64,000 nt of DNA from Pontibacter chinhatensis (GTDB lineage Bacteria > Bacteroidota > Bacteroidia > Cytophagales > Hymenobacteraceae): contig NZ_FOOT01000004.1 of assembly GCF_900113285.1 (NCBI RefSeq), positions 372,001-436,000 on the forward strand. The letters are read 5' to 3'. The notes under the pieces were generated by a model. The model made no database searches. It had not been told where the DNA came from and saw nothing but the letters and a program-made list of their open reading frames with translations. The position numbers were made by a program, and so were the translations under genes. Shown here one piece after another: positions 1 to 8,048 of this stretch; the first letter of the stretch is position 1, and every line of letters begins with the position of its first letter.

Positions 1-293
1 AGCACCTGCAGCTAAGCAAGCTGCACCCCAACAGCCACCTCTATACTTCGGCGCAGCTGCTGCCCCACTTCCCGGGCCGCAGCTTCAGGTGCCTTGACGT
101 GAGCCGCTACAACAAAAAGGAACTGCTCAAACACTTGCCGGAGAAGAAAGCCAACATTACGGTGCGCAACTTCCCGGAGTCGGTGGCGGATATCCGCAGG
201 AAGACTGGCATTAAAGAAGGCGGCCATACGTACCTTTTCTTCACCACCGACATGCACCAAAAGCCGGTCGTGCTCATCTGCGAGAAAGTATAA
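1..293 (+). CDS. SAM-dependent methyltransferase with THUMP-like C-terminal domain (3' part only)
   Basis: The reading frame is open from the window edge to the TAA at 291-293, so only the C-terminal ~96 residues are present. The visible part (VRNFPESV, RRKTGIKEGGHTYLFFTT, VVLICEKV) matches my memory of the THUMP-like C-terminal domain found on Bacteroidota class I SAM-dependent methyltransferases of unknown substrate. The catalytic Rossmann domain would lie upstream, outside the window. A motif-built hairpin follows at 313-363. The antisense frame over the same bases is open but looks like a shadow. The family call rests on recognition of the tail alone, so it is moderate. Confidence 0.6.
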   Translation, partial: HLQLSKLHPNSHLYTSAQLLPHFPGRSFRCLDVSRYNKKELLKHLPEKKANITVRNFPESVADIRRKTGIKEGGHTYLFFTTDMHQKPVVLICEKV

Positions 294-312
294 CCCACGC
301 AGCAAGCCAACA

Positions 313-363
313 CAAAGTATAAAAGTATAGCTGCGCTGCTTCAGCCCGTGCTTTTATACTTTG
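313..363 (+). terminator. Hairpin built from inverted AAGTATA motifs
   Basis: The 13-base arm CAAAGTATAAAAG (313-325) pairs perfectly with CTTTTATACTTTG (351-363) around a 25-base loop. It lies 20 bases after the methyltransferase stop. It is a plausible terminator made from two opposed copies of the iterated heptamer, although no strong T-tract follows. Confidence 0.45.
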
Positions 364-603
364 TCCCGTTTCCCGCACGCACCGCATGACCGGAAACTCT
401 CATAGCAGACGGTGCCCTGGCGCCCACCAGAATTAACTCTCATAACGCCAGCGACATCCCCAACAGCCGCCCTTAAACTGACTCCAATAACAAAAGACGC
501 ACTCAGGAGTTGTAACATAACATACACAGCAAACTGCCGTACACCTCTAGAACGGCTATGGCTGTAAGGTTTTTATGTTTCACCAATAATCTTCTGAAAA
601 CGA
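364..603. other. Intergenic, no gene seen
   Basis: Between the hairpin and the start at 604 I see no supported ORF, tRNA or repeat. It presumably carries the promoter of the two small hydrophilic genes downstream, but no clear TAnnTTTG box could be assigned. Confidence 0.4.
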
Positions 604-873
604 ATGAAAGACCAGAAAAAGAGAAGCTGGGAGTTCCACGGCTTTGCAAGCAACCCTGAAAAGTCATTTGAGGCAGGCAAAAAAGGCAACCGCCTGGCCA
701 TCGAAAACTCCATTAGGAACAGCAACAACAGCCCGAACAACCCAATGGCCGAAGACCGCACCGCCTCTAAAACCAGCAACCAGAACAAGCCTGCGCAGGG
801 CAAGGGCTGGCAAAGTGTTAAAGCAGGCTCCAAAGAGGCTGGCCGCAAAAACGAGCCCACAGCCGAGGAATAG
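604..873 (+). CDS. Small hydrophilic protein, unknown function
   Basis: This frame encodes 89 residues starting MKDQKKRSWEFHGFAS. It is rich in Lys, Asn, Ser, Gln and Glu, with no Cys, no hydrophobic segment and no signal peptide, so it is probably largely disordered. The composition resembles hydrophilin or general-stress proteins, but I recognise no family. It sits just upstream of a second protein of the same style (891-1070), suggesting co-transcription, and a strong terminator at 1091-1129 closes the pair. An overlapping frame (644-916) has a less natural composition and was rejected. Confidence 0.55.
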   Translation: MKDQKKRSWEFHGFASNPEKSFEAGKKGNRLAIENSIRNSNNSPNNPMAEDRTASKTSNQNKPAQGKGWQSVKAGSKEAGRKNEPTAEE

Positions 874-890
874 CCCGAATCACTTAACCT

Positions 891-1070
891 ATGAAAACCA
901 TGAAGAATCAGGATAAAAACAAGCAGAGTGATCTAACTGACAAAAACAAAAGCGGCAAGAAAGACATCGGCAACAGCCTGGAACGCGATGTAACCAATAG
1001 CAAGCAAACCGGCAGAACGCCCCAAGCCCGCACTGACAACGAACAGGATAGCGAAAGCAACAAGCGCTAA
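891..1070 (+). CDS. Very small hydrophilic protein, unknown function
   Basis: A 59-codon frame starts MKTMKNQDKNKQ and ends ESNKR. It is almost entirely charged or polar (Lys, Asp, Asn, Ser, Gln, Thr) with no membrane or signal segment, hence probably disordered. It lies 17 bases after its similar neighbour and 20 bases before a 17-bp-stem terminator, which supports a two-gene unit. A role as a stress or desiccation-type hydrophilin is only an inference from composition. An internal ATG at codon 4 is an alternative start. Confidence 0.5.
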   Translation: MKTMKNQDKNKQSDLTDKNKSGKKDIGNSLERDVTNSKQTGRTPQARTDNEQDSESNKR

Positions 1071-1090
1071 CTGCGTAGTTTGATATTTAG

Positions 1091-1129
1091 GCAAAACAGC
1101 CACAGCACTTTATGCTGTGGCTGTTTTGC
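1091..1129 (+). terminator. Rho-independent-type terminator
   Basis: A perfect 17-bp stem (1091-1107 with 1113-1129) encloses a 5-base loop (CTTTA) and includes A/T runs. It lies directly after the small gene ending at 1070 and before the next promoter region. Confidence 0.8.
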
Positions 1130-1179
1130 GTTACGCTTCTCTGTAAATCTTCGTACTTTACCCGTATACTTCTGTAACT

Positions 1180-2334
1180 ATGAAAAAGACGTTCCCGACG
1201 CTCCTGCTCCTGTGGCTGTGCTCGCTTTCGGCCCTTGCCCAGGCACCCTCCGAGAAGGTGGTGGGCTTTCTGCTGCACGCCCCCGGCCTGCCCGACACAG
1301 CGCAGGTATACATTACCGGCAATGCCCCTGAGCTGGGCAACTGGAGCCCTGGCAAAATACAGATGGAGCGTACGGGCCCCGATACCTGGCAGAAAGAGAT
1401 AGTGCTGCTGGAGCCGATGCTGTTGGAGTATAAGTATACCTTGGGAAGCTGGGAACAGGAAGCCGCCGACAGTACCGGAAACCCGCTCCGCAATTTCACT
1501 GTGAAGGTGGAAAGCAGCCTGCAGGTAAAAAACAAGGTAACCAACTGGCGCAGCGGCGACAGCAAGGAGCTGGTGAAAGGCGGTGTTACCGGCGAACTGG
1601 TGTACCACGAAAAGGTGGGCAAGAGCACCCTCATCCCGCCACGCGACCTGGTGGTGTGGCTCCCTCCCAATTATGAAAAGGACAAGAAAAAGCATTACCC
1701 GGTACTTTACCTGCACGACGGCCAGAACCTCTTCGACCCCAATACCAGCTCCTTCGGTGTGGATTGGCGCGTGGATGAAACTGCCGACAGCCTCATCCGC
1801 CAGAAGGCCATAGAGCCGATTATTATTGTGGGAATCAACAACACTCCAGACCGTATGCAGGAATACACCCCCGGTGAGAAAGGATCCGCTTACGTGGATT
1901 ATGTGGTAAACACGGTAAAGCCTTTTATCGACAGCACTTACCGTACCAGGCCGGGCGCAAAGTATACGGCCACCGGCGGCTCCTCGGCAGGCGGCACCAT
2001 CGCCTTTATGCTGGCCTGGGAGCATCCGGAGGTTTTCTCCAAGGCCATCTGCATGTCGCCGGCCTTTAAGATTCAGCACATCGACTACGTGGACGACGTG
2101 CAGGCTTACAAGGGGAAAAAGAAGCCAGTATACTTTTACATCGATAACGGCGGTGTGGAACTGGAGGAGCAGCTGCAGCCAGGCATAGACGAGATGCTGC
2201 AAACCCTGAAGCAGAAAGGCTACCGCGAGGGCAAAGACTATACTTGGGTGAAGGACGAAAAAGCCAAGCACTTCGAGTCGGCGTGGGGCAAGCGCATGCC
2301 GCAGGCGCTGCAGCTGGTCTTCCCGGCAAAATAG
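1180..2334 (+). CDS. Secreted esterase (alpha/beta hydrolase) with N-terminal CBM20-type starch-binding domain
   Basis: The protein has 384 residues. It starts with a Sec signal peptide (MKKTFPTLLLLW...ALAQA). Residues ~25-110 look like a CBM20/48 beta-sandwich (VYITGNAPELGNWSP, followed by W and Y ligand-type positions). The rest is an esterase-D/Fes-like alpha/beta hydrolase (PF00756 type): LPPNYEKD, PVLYLHDGQNLFD, the nucleophile elbow GGSSAGG around residue 268, and a late His in KAKHFESAW as probable catalytic base. It is likely exported and deacylates a carbohydrate-linked, siderophore-type or other ester; the substrate is not visible. The long antisense ORF across it is a composition shadow. 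Confidence 0.85.
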   Translation: MKKTFPTLLLLWLCSLSALAQAPSEKVVGFLLHAPGLPDTAQVYITGNAPELGNWSPGKIQMERTGPDTWQKEIVLLEPMLLEYKYTLGSWEQEAADSTGNPLRNFTVKVESSLQVKNKVTNWRSGDSKELVKGGVTGELVYHEKVGKSTLIPPRDLVVWLPPNYEKDKKKHYPVLYLHDGQNLFDPNTSSFGVDWRVDETADSLIRQKAIEPIIIVGINNTPDRMQEYTPGEKGSAYVDYVVNTVKPFIDSTYRTRPGAKYTATGGSSAGGTIAFMLAWEHPEVFSKAICMSPAFKIQHIDYVDDVQAYKGKKKPVYFYIDNGGVELEEQLQPGIDEMLQTLKQKGYREGKDYTWVKDEKAKHFESAWGKRMPQALQLVFPAK

Positions 2335-2462
2335 ACCGTGCCGCTTCTCCAAAATTTAGCATTCTCTTAACACGGGCAGTTTTCACGGTTGCCCATTATT
2401 CGTTAAATTGCTTTTCACTCCTGGCTGAAAAAAAGCTTCGGGATGTAACTAATGCGAAGGCA

Positions 2463-2936
2463 ATGTTTGAGATCCGATACCTGCACGAAGCTCCCCAACA
2501 CTTCGACACCGTAGCCGACTGGATTTACCGGCAGTGGTGGCAGAAGCCCGGCAACACCGCAGAGGTGGTGCGGGTGCCGCTGCGCGAGCACCTGCAGGCA
2601 CAACCTCTGCCTGCTGCCTTTGTGGCGCTGGATGCCGAAAAGCCGATAGGCTCTGTGCTGCTGATAGAGAGCGATGGTGTGGATGCCCTGCCCGACCTGA
2701 AGCCCTGGCTGGCCGCCCTCTACGTGCTGCCAGCCTACCGCGGGCAAGGCGTGGGCAAGCAACTGGTGCAGGCCCTGGAGCTGCACGCCCTGCAGGCAGG
2801 CTTTACCGACCTGTACCTGGTCGCCACCGACAGGGTAAGCTTTTATTATGAGCTGGGCTGGCGCGTGTACACCAAACTGGTAGGCAAAAACGGAATTACC
2901 ATCATGCACAAAAGTATGGCTTCCGCCTCTGCGTAG
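2463..2936 (+). CDS. GNAT family N-acetyltransferase
   Basis: The 157-residue protein starts MFEIRYLHEAP. The acetyl-CoA binding signature is visible as LYVLPAYRGQGVGKQL (motif A with R/Q-x-x-G-x-G/A), followed by the usual helix and the terminal strands LYLVATD and FYYELGW. It is soluble and lacks a signal peptide. The frame is open further upstream into the esterase end, but ATG 2463 is the first methionine giving a normal GNAT N-terminus. The acceptor substrate cannot be read from sequence. Confidence 0.85.
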   Translation: MFEIRYLHEAPQHFDTVADWIYRQWWQKPGNTAEVVRVPLREHLQAQPLPAAFVALDAEKPIGSVLLIESDGVDALPDLKPWLAALYVLPAYRGQGVGKQLVQALELHALQAGFTDLYLVATDRVSFYYELGWRVYTKLVGKNGITIMHKSMASASA

Positions 2937-3048
2937 CGCCAACAGGAAGTATAAGACAGTCGTTTGTGCTGAAGTATAGTTTGTAGGATATAAAGCGTTA
3001 TCTAAATCCTACTCATACTCTCTTTCTACTGTTTATCCATACAGGTTT

Positions 3049-3477
3049 ATGCTGCAAAAAATCTTACGCACTGATGATGCCCGCACAACCATTCTAATCC
3101 GACTGATGGTGGGCGTCGTGTTTCTGTCGGAGGGAATCCAGAAGTTCCTGTTTCCGGACGTCCGCGGCGCGGGGCGCTTCGAGAAGATTGGCCTGCCCTC
3201 GCCCGAGTTCCTGGGCACTTTGGTGGGCTTTGTAGAAACTAACTGCGGCGCATTGCTTATACTTGGGTTCTTTACCCGCCTGGCCAGCATTCCGCTTATC
3301 ATCATTATGTTGGTGGCCCTGGGCACGACCAAGCTGGAGATTCTGGCAAACGAGGGCCTTTGGGAAATGCTGCATGCCTTCCGCACAGACTGGGCGATGC
3401 TGCTGGGCAGTATTTTTCTGCTGATAAAGGGCGGCGGGTATGGGTCTGTGGATAGAAAACTGATGAATGAAAAATAA
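3049..3477 (+). CDS. DoxX family integral membrane protein
   Basis: The 142-residue protein has about four hydrophobic helices. It carries the DoxX-type pattern RLMVGVVFLSEGIQKFLFP near the N-terminus and FVETNCGALLILGFFTRLA in the middle. DoxX proteins are small quinone or redox-linked membrane proteins; the exact role here is unknown. Its 3' end overlaps the chromate transporter start by 11 bases, indicating translational coupling in one operon. Confidence 0.85.
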   Translation: MLQKILRTDDARTTILIRLMVGVVFLSEGIQKFLFPDVRGAGRFEKIGLPSPEFLGTLVGFVETNCGALLILGFFTRLASIPLIIIMLVALGTTKLEILANEGLWEMLHAFRTDWAMLLGSIFLLIKGGGYGSVDRKLMNEK

Positions 3478-4594
3478 CAACGGAGAGTTAAAGGAGGTTG
3501 GCAAACTATTCCTGAAACTCGGCACGATAGCGTTCGGGGGACCGGCCGCGCACATCGCCATGATGGAGGACGAAGTGGTGAAGAAGCTCAAATGGATGAC
3601 GCACGAGCACTTCCTGGACCTGGTAGGCGCCACCAACCTTATCCCCGGCCCCAACTCCACCGAAATGACCATGCACTGCGGCCACGAGCGCGCCGGCTGG
3701 AAAGGCCTGGTAGTGGCGGGCGCAGCTTTTATACTTCCGGCAGTGCTGATTACGATGGTGTTTGCCTGGCTTTACAGCAAGTATGGACAACTGCCCCAGG
3801 TGGAACCTTACCTCTACGGCATCAAGCCTGCAGTTATTGCCATCATACTCTCCGCCTTGATCAGCCTCGGTCAGAAAGCGCTGAAAAGTACAGCGCTTTG
3901 GATTTTGGGCATCTTAACCGCTGCAGCTGCCCTGTTAGGAGTAAATGAAATTCTGGCGCTCTTTGGTTGCGGCTTTGCCGGGCTGCTGCTCTATCTTATC
4001 CGGAACCGCGCTACAACCGCCAATGGGTTCGCCCCGCTCCTACTCTTGCAGGCGCCGTTGCTGGCAGTTCAGAGCAGTAACTTCAAAATCTGGCTGAGCT
4101 TCCTAAAAGTAGGTGCCCTGCTCTATGGCAGCGGCTATGTGCTGTTTGCTTTTCTGGATGCGGAGTTGGTAGCCAAAGGCCTGCTAACGCGGCAGGAACT
4201 GATTGACGCCGTAGCCGTGGGGCAGTTTACGCCAGGGCCAGTGCTCTCTACCGCCACGTTTGTAGGTTGGCAGCTAAATGGTTTCTGGGGTGCGGTGGCC
4301 GCCACCGTGGGGATTTTCCTGCCTTCCTTTGTTTTTGTAGCTCTCCTGAACCCGCTCATCCCCAAACTGCGGAAGAGCAAAGCCATGTCCGCCTTTCTGG
4401 ATGCTATCAACGTGGCCGCCGTCGCCGTTATACTTGCCGTTGCCGTTGAAATGAGCCGCGATACCCTCACCGATTGGCGCACTGTCCTCATTGCCGTTAT
4501 CAGCTTTATCGTTGTCTTCAAGTTCAAGAAGCTGAATAGCGCCTTTATAGTGATTGGCGGGGCTGTGCTGGGGTATTTGCTGACGCTGGTGTAG
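3467..4594 (+). CDS. chrA: Chromate efflux transporter (ChrA/CHR family)
   Basis: The 375-residue polytopic protein is a long-chain CHR protein with two homologous halves. The first half has FLKLGTIAFGGPAAHIAMMEDEVV and LVGATNLIPGPNSTEMTMHCG. The second repeats the pattern with FLKVGALLYGSGYVLFAFLDAELV and AVAVGQFTPGPVLSTATFVG. CHR transporters export chromate, coupled to the proton motive force; some paralogues move other anions. The start lies inside the end of the DoxX gene (overlap 3467-3477). Two Ile-Leu pairs are encoded ATA CTT, creating copies of the window's iterated heptamer. Confidence 0.9.
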   Translation: MKNNNGELKEVGKLFLKLGTIAFGGPAAHIAMMEDEVVKKLKWMTHEHFLDLVGATNLIPGPNSTEMTMHCGHERAGWKGLVVAGAAFILPAVLITMVFAWLYSKYGQLPQVEPYLYGIKPAVIAIILSALISLGQKALKSTALWILGILTAAAALLGVNEILALFGCGFAGLLLYLIRNRATTANGFAPLLLLQAPLLAVQSSNFKIWLSFLKVGALLYGSGYVLFAFLDAELVAKGLLTRQELIDAVAVGQFTPGPVLSTATFVGWQLNGFWGAVAATVGIFLPSFVFVALLNPLIPKLRKSKAMSAFLDAINVAAVAVILAVAVEMSRDTLTDWRTVLIAVISFIVVFKFKKLNSAFIVIGGAVLGYLLTLV

Positions 4595-4600
4595 ATCCCG

Positions 4601-4630
4601 CCCCTGCCCCTCTTTGGCTAAGGAGGGGAG
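4601..4630. repeat. Solo palindromic repeat related to the DUF559 element arm
   Basis: The 22-base core 4607-4628 (CCCCTC TTTGGCTA AGGAGGGG) differs by one base from the palindromic core in the right inverted repeat flanking the DUF559 gene at 63.4 kb. A smaller perfect palindrome (GTCCCCT-CA-AGGGGAC) lies at 4690-4705. No endonuclease gene is adjacent, so this is a solo copy; it may also terminate chrA. Confidence 0.7.
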
Positions 4631-4639
4631 CTCTGTAGC

Positions 4640-5093
4640 TGCTGATGCTGAAGTATGAGTTGCATAGTCAAAGTATGAACACCCCTATAGTCCCCTCAAG
4701 GGGACACTCTTTGTACTACTAACTTTACACTTCTTTTTCCGATAGCAAAGGCTTGAGCCAAGAAGTATCAATCCCAGTCCTTGGGTTGAGCGCCTTCTAG
4801 ATTTCCGGTGCCGCAGGCAGCCCGAGGTACGAGGGCAGGAAATGTAGACAGCGCGATGCCCAAGGGCGAGCCCTCTCGGGCTTGAGAGCACCCAAGCCAG
4901 AAATGCAACAAGACGTTTGTGGGAACTAGAGGATGAACGGCAGCTAGTAAGAACAGCTTGTATCCAGTTGCGGGAAGCAGCGGCTCAGGGAAGTATAGCC
5001 AAAGTATAAAACCTGGTTTTTCAAGCCAGTCAAGTTGCAAACTTGACCTCATAAAAGGACACAAGTCTGAAGATTTGCGCCATAAATTGCATC
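4640..5093. other. Gene-free structured intergenic region
   Basis: About 450 bases carry no convincing gene; the short frames here have poor composition. Visible structures are a GC-rich hairpin around 4858-4885 (GCCC/GGGC with nested GGG/CCC) and a perfect 8-bp stem near 5031-5049 (GTCAAGTT-GCA-AACTTGAC). Just after it comes the segment GGACACAAGTCTGAAGATTT, which resembles palindromic repeats I associate with Bacteroidota mobile elements. It could be a transposon remnant or a structured RNA; the sequence alone does not decide. Confidence 0.4.
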
Positions 5094-5693
5094 TCACTTC
5101 TTCCTACTCACCCACTTATTCCCCTTTAACCAAAACCGCCAGGGTAGCAAGGCATCCTCCCCGGCATAATCCACCCCGATGCGGGGACCGGCGGCTATAC
5201 TTTCTGCTGGCAGTACCAGGCCTTTATCCTCCAGCCAAATGGTGTCACCCGTCAGGTCGGCGCCGTAGAGCTTTCTGTCTATCCCCAGGGCTATACTTAG
5301 CACACCCGGACCGGCTGTTAAGTTCGATTTTATACTCTCAAAGCCGCGGCGCAACAGCATTTCCTCTATCCCTACTTCCGGCTCAATGGCCCGCACCAGC
5401 ACGGCATCGGCTTTGTCTTGCTCGTTGGTGATGATGTTGAACAGGTGGTATATGCCGTAGATGAGGTACACGTAAGCCACGCCGCCTTCGCTGTACATGA
5501 TTTCGGTGCGGGCGGTGCGGCGGTTGAGGTGGGCGTGGCAGGCACGGTCGTTTTGCCCCGAGTAAGCCTCGGTCTCCACAATCATTCCGCCGGTCAACAT
5601 ACCATCTACACAAGTATAAAGGTACTTGCCCAGCAGCTCCTGCGCCAGTTGCACCACATCAGGCCGGGTATAGAATTCCTTCGGAAGCTTCAA
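5094..5693 (-). CDS. mpg: DNA-3-methyladenine glycosylase (AAG/MPG family)
   Basis: The 199-residue protein fits the alkyladenine glycosylase family: LAQELLGKYL near the start, the active-site stretch GGMIVETEAYSGQNDRACHA (with the catalytic Glu), GGVAYVYLIYGIYHLFNI and the C-terminal GPRIGVDYAGE with WRFW. It excises alkylated purines (3-methyladenine, hypoxanthine) in base-excision repair. It is a single gene, divergent from the riboswitch-controlled B12 operon to its right. Length is normal for the bacterial family. Confidence 0.92.
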   Translation of the reverse strand: MKLPKEFYTRPDVVQLAQELLGKYLYTCVDGMLTGGMIVETEAYSGQNDRACHAHLNRRTARTEIMYSEGGVAYVYLIYGIYHLFNIITNEQDKADAVLVRAIEPEVGIEEMLLRRGFESIKSNLTAGPGVLSIALGIDRKLYGADLTGDTIWLEDKGLVLPAESIAAGPRIGVDYAGEDALLPWRFWLKGNKWVSRKK

Positions 5694-5795
5694 GTTTAGT
5701 TATTCGTTGGTCGTTATTTGTTGTTGGGGTACGTGCTCTTAGGAGCAGAGTTAATCGCCATGATAAATGTTAACTGTTAAATGAAAAATGTTCCC

Positions 5796-5803
5796 TACCT
5801 TTG
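5796..5803 (+). promoter_or_regulatory. Bacteroidota -7 promoter element (TACCTTTG)
   Basis: TACCTTTG fits the TAnnTTTG -7 consensus of Bacteroidota sigma factors. It sits immediately upstream of the cobalamin riboswitch, as expected for the start of a leader RNA. No clear -33 TTTG could be assigned. Confidence 0.55.
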
Positions 5804-5807
5804 CCTT

Positions 5808-5990
5808 CAGATTGGTGGCCGTGAAACTATCGTTTTATGGCCTTAAAAGGGAAGCAGGTGTGAGTCCTGCGCTGTTCCCGCAACTGTCATCTTCTTAAAA
5901 AGGGTTAGCCAACACCTTAGCCACTGTGCCGCTCGCGCTGCATGGGAAGGCGCGCTAACTGAAGAGAGCCAGGAGACCTGCCAGTCCGAC
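5808..5990 (+). ncRNA. Cobalamin (B12) riboswitch
   Basis: The leader carries the hallmark blocks of the AdoCbl-type riboswitch in the right order. These are GGCC and AAAAGGGAAGCAGGTG with TGAGTCCTGCGCTGTTCCCG (5844-5880), CAACTGT, GCCACTGTGCC, CATGGGAAGGCGC (5941-5953) and the B12 box AGCCAGGAGACCTGCC (5967-5982). It lies ~120 bases upstream of the BtuB-type receptor start, so B12 binding would repress uptake genes. The identification comes from the conserved blocks; the expression platform was not resolved. Confidence 0.95.
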
Positions 5991-6109
5991 ACTGATTTTG
6001 TCGTATGCTTTCGGGTAAAAAGCTGCACGGCCACCGCTATACTTTATCGCGTTTGCTGTTCCTGCCTTTGCCCCTCCTAGCATGCTTCGGGATGTAAGCA
6101 CCGTTTGTT

Positions 6110-8029
6110 TTGGCTAGATTCTCATTTCTGAACGTATGGCTTGGCGCCTGCCTGAGCAGCGTGCCTGTCGCGGCGATGGCCCAGCAGGACACCACGCAGC
6201 ACCAGTTGCGCACCGTGGAGGTGTTCGGCAAACCCGCCGAAGTATACGCCGCCGGTAGCCGCGTGGTGCAGCTGGACAGCGCCTTCCTCAGCACCTACAG
6301 CTCCGGCTCCCTGGCCGAGGCGCTGCAGGCACGCACGCCGCTATACTTTAAAACCTATGGAGCCAGCGGAAGTTCTACGGTAGCTTTCCGGGGCACCAAT
6401 GCCTCCCAAACGGCCGTGCTTTGGAACGGACTCCACATCGCCTCTCCCACCTTGGGGCAGGCTGATTTCTCTGTCTTACCCCTGAGTGGCATCGGGGAGG
6501 TGGCGGTGCAGCATGGCTCAGCGGCGGCAACTTATGGCAGCGGAGCGATTGGTGGGGCGGTGCTGCTCAACTCTCCCAAGTATAACACCCAAGGTTTGGG
6601 GGGTGACGTGAAGTTGGAGACAGGTAGTTTTGGTCGCTACTTTGGCAGCGGCAGCCTGGGTTACGGCAGCAAGAACTTCAGCTATGCCCTCAGCGCCTAC
6701 GGCCACCTGGCAGAGAACAGCTTCAAGTATAAAGACCTGAGCCGCTTTGGCACCCCGGAAGTACGGCAGGAGCACGCCCAGGTGCAGCAGCATGGGCTCA
6801 CGCAGGACCTGAACTGGCACATCTCTCCGAGCACCGCGCTAAGCCTGCACGGCTGGTATACCTTCTCGGACCGGGAGTTGCAGCCGGCCATGGGCTCTGT
6901 GAATGCCAATGCCCGGCAGCTGGACAAAAGCCTGCGCCTGATGGCGGACCTGCAGCACCAGAGCCGGCTGGGGCAAACAGACGTGAAACTCGCTTACTTC
7001 AACGACCTGCTGCACTACACGGACAATAGCACCGACTCTGAAGCTAACGTGGAAACCTACCAGCTGCAGGCGGAGCAGACCTATACCTATGGCGAGCGCT
7101 GGAGCCTGCGCGGTGGCATCAATTTACAGCACTTTGTAGCAAGGAACGATGGCTATGCCAGCCAGCAGGAGGAAAGCCGCGCCTCCCTGTTCGCCCTTTT
7201 CCGCTACGACCCGGTGCAGCCCCTGCAACTTACCCTGAATTTGCGCCAGGCGCTGGTAGAAAACTATAATCCGCCGCTCACCCCTGCGCTTGGCTTTAAC
7301 TGGAAGTTCTTCAACAGCAACCTACATCAGGTATCCCTGAAAGGCAATGCCAGCGGCAGTTACCGGGTGCCTACGCTCAACGACCGTTTCTGGGCGGGTG
7401 CCGGCAACCCTGACCTAAAGCCGGAGCAGGGTTGGAACTACGAACTGGGCCTGCGCCACGTGTTGGTGCAAGGCAACACTTTCCTGCTGGAAACGGAGGT
7501 TACCGGCTACTACATGCTTATCGACGACTGGATTCAGTGGGCCCCCAACCACACCGGCCTCTGGCGCCCGACCAACCTGCAGAAGGTGAAGAGCGAGGGC
7601 CTTGAACTTAGCACGACTGCAACCGCTACGCTTGGCGAACTCAAGCTCAGCTCCACGGCGGGCTATACTTATACTTCATCGGTGCAGGCCAAAGTATACG
7701 AGGGCAGCGGCAGCGACCAAGGCAAGCAATTAATGTATGTGCCGCGCCATAAGGGCCTATTGGCTGCAGAGGCCAAGTATAAAAATTGGAGCCTGCTGGG
7801 CAACCTGAACTACACCGGCCTGCGCTATACGTCCAACTCCGAAACCAGCCACCTCGACAGTTTTATGCTGCTGAACCTGGCCCTGAGCCGGAGGCTGCAG
7901 CTGGGGTCAAACACGCTGCTGCTCACGCTCCGATCCGACAACCTGACCAATGCCGCCTACCAGACCATGGCGTACCGCGCCATGCCGCCACGCGGTTATA
8001 CTTTCAGCTTGCGCTTTATCATTCCATAA
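6110..8029 (+). CDS. btuB: TonB-dependent vitamin B12 receptor (BtuB-like)
   Basis: The 639-residue outer-membrane receptor has a signal peptide (ending VAAMAQQ), then a plug domain of ~130 residues (VEVFGKPAEV, QARTPLYFKTYG, TVAFRGTNASQTAVLWNG, YGSGAIGGAVLLNS). A 22-strand-type barrel follows, ending with an aromatic C-terminal residue region (YTFSLRFIIP). B12 specificity is inferred from the riboswitch upstream and the BtuG-like lipoprotein downstream. The only start compatible with a signal peptide is TTG at 6110; an in-frame stop at 6095 excludes earlier starts. It acts with TonB-ExbBD to move cobalamin into the periplasm. Confidence 0.92.
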   Translation: MARFSFLNVWLGACLSSVPVAAMAQQDTTQHQLRTVEVFGKPAEVYAAGSRVVQLDSAFLSTYSSGSLAEALQARTPLYFKTYGASGSSTVAFRGTNASQTAVLWNGLHIASPTLGQADFSVLPLSGIGEVAVQHGSAAATYGSGAIGGAVLLNSPKYNTQGLGGDVKLETGSFGRYFGSGSLGYGSKNFSYALSAYGHLAENSFKYKDLSRFGTPEVRQEHAQVQQHGLTQDLNWHISPSTALSLHGWYTFSDRELQPAMGSVNANARQLDKSLRLMADLQHQSRLGQTDVKLAYFNDLLHYTDNSTDSEANVETYQLQAEQTYTYGERWSLRGGINLQHFVARNDGYASQQEESRASLFALFRYDPVQPLQLTLNLRQALVENYNPPLTPALGFNWKFFNSNLHQVSLKGNASGSYRVPTLNDRFWAGAGNPDLKPEQGWNYELGLRHVLVQGNTFLLETEVTGYYMLIDDWIQWAPNHTGLWRPTNLQKVKSEGLELSTTATATLGELKLSSTAGYTYTSSVQAKVYEGSGSDQGKQLMYVPRHKGLLAAEAKYKNWSLLGNLNYTGLRYTSNSETSHLDSFMLLNLALSRRLQLGSNTLLLTLRSDNLTNAAYQTMAYRAMPPRGYTFSLRFIIP

Positions 8030-8048
8030 ATCATACTTTAAAACCATA

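Noticed and set aside
644-916. Alternative frame overlapping the small hydrophilic gene at 604
   Set aside because: Only one frame can be coding; the 604 frame has a coherent polar composition and better spacing to the next gene.
1087-2352. 421-codon open frame on the minus strand across the esterase gene
   Set aside because: It is exactly antisense to a well-supported secreted esterase and has low-complexity His/Leu/Val composition typical of GC-driven shadow frames.
4958-5431. 157-codon plus-strand frame entering the glycosylase gene
   Set aside because: Most of it is antisense to the glycosylase gene; composition is not protein-like.
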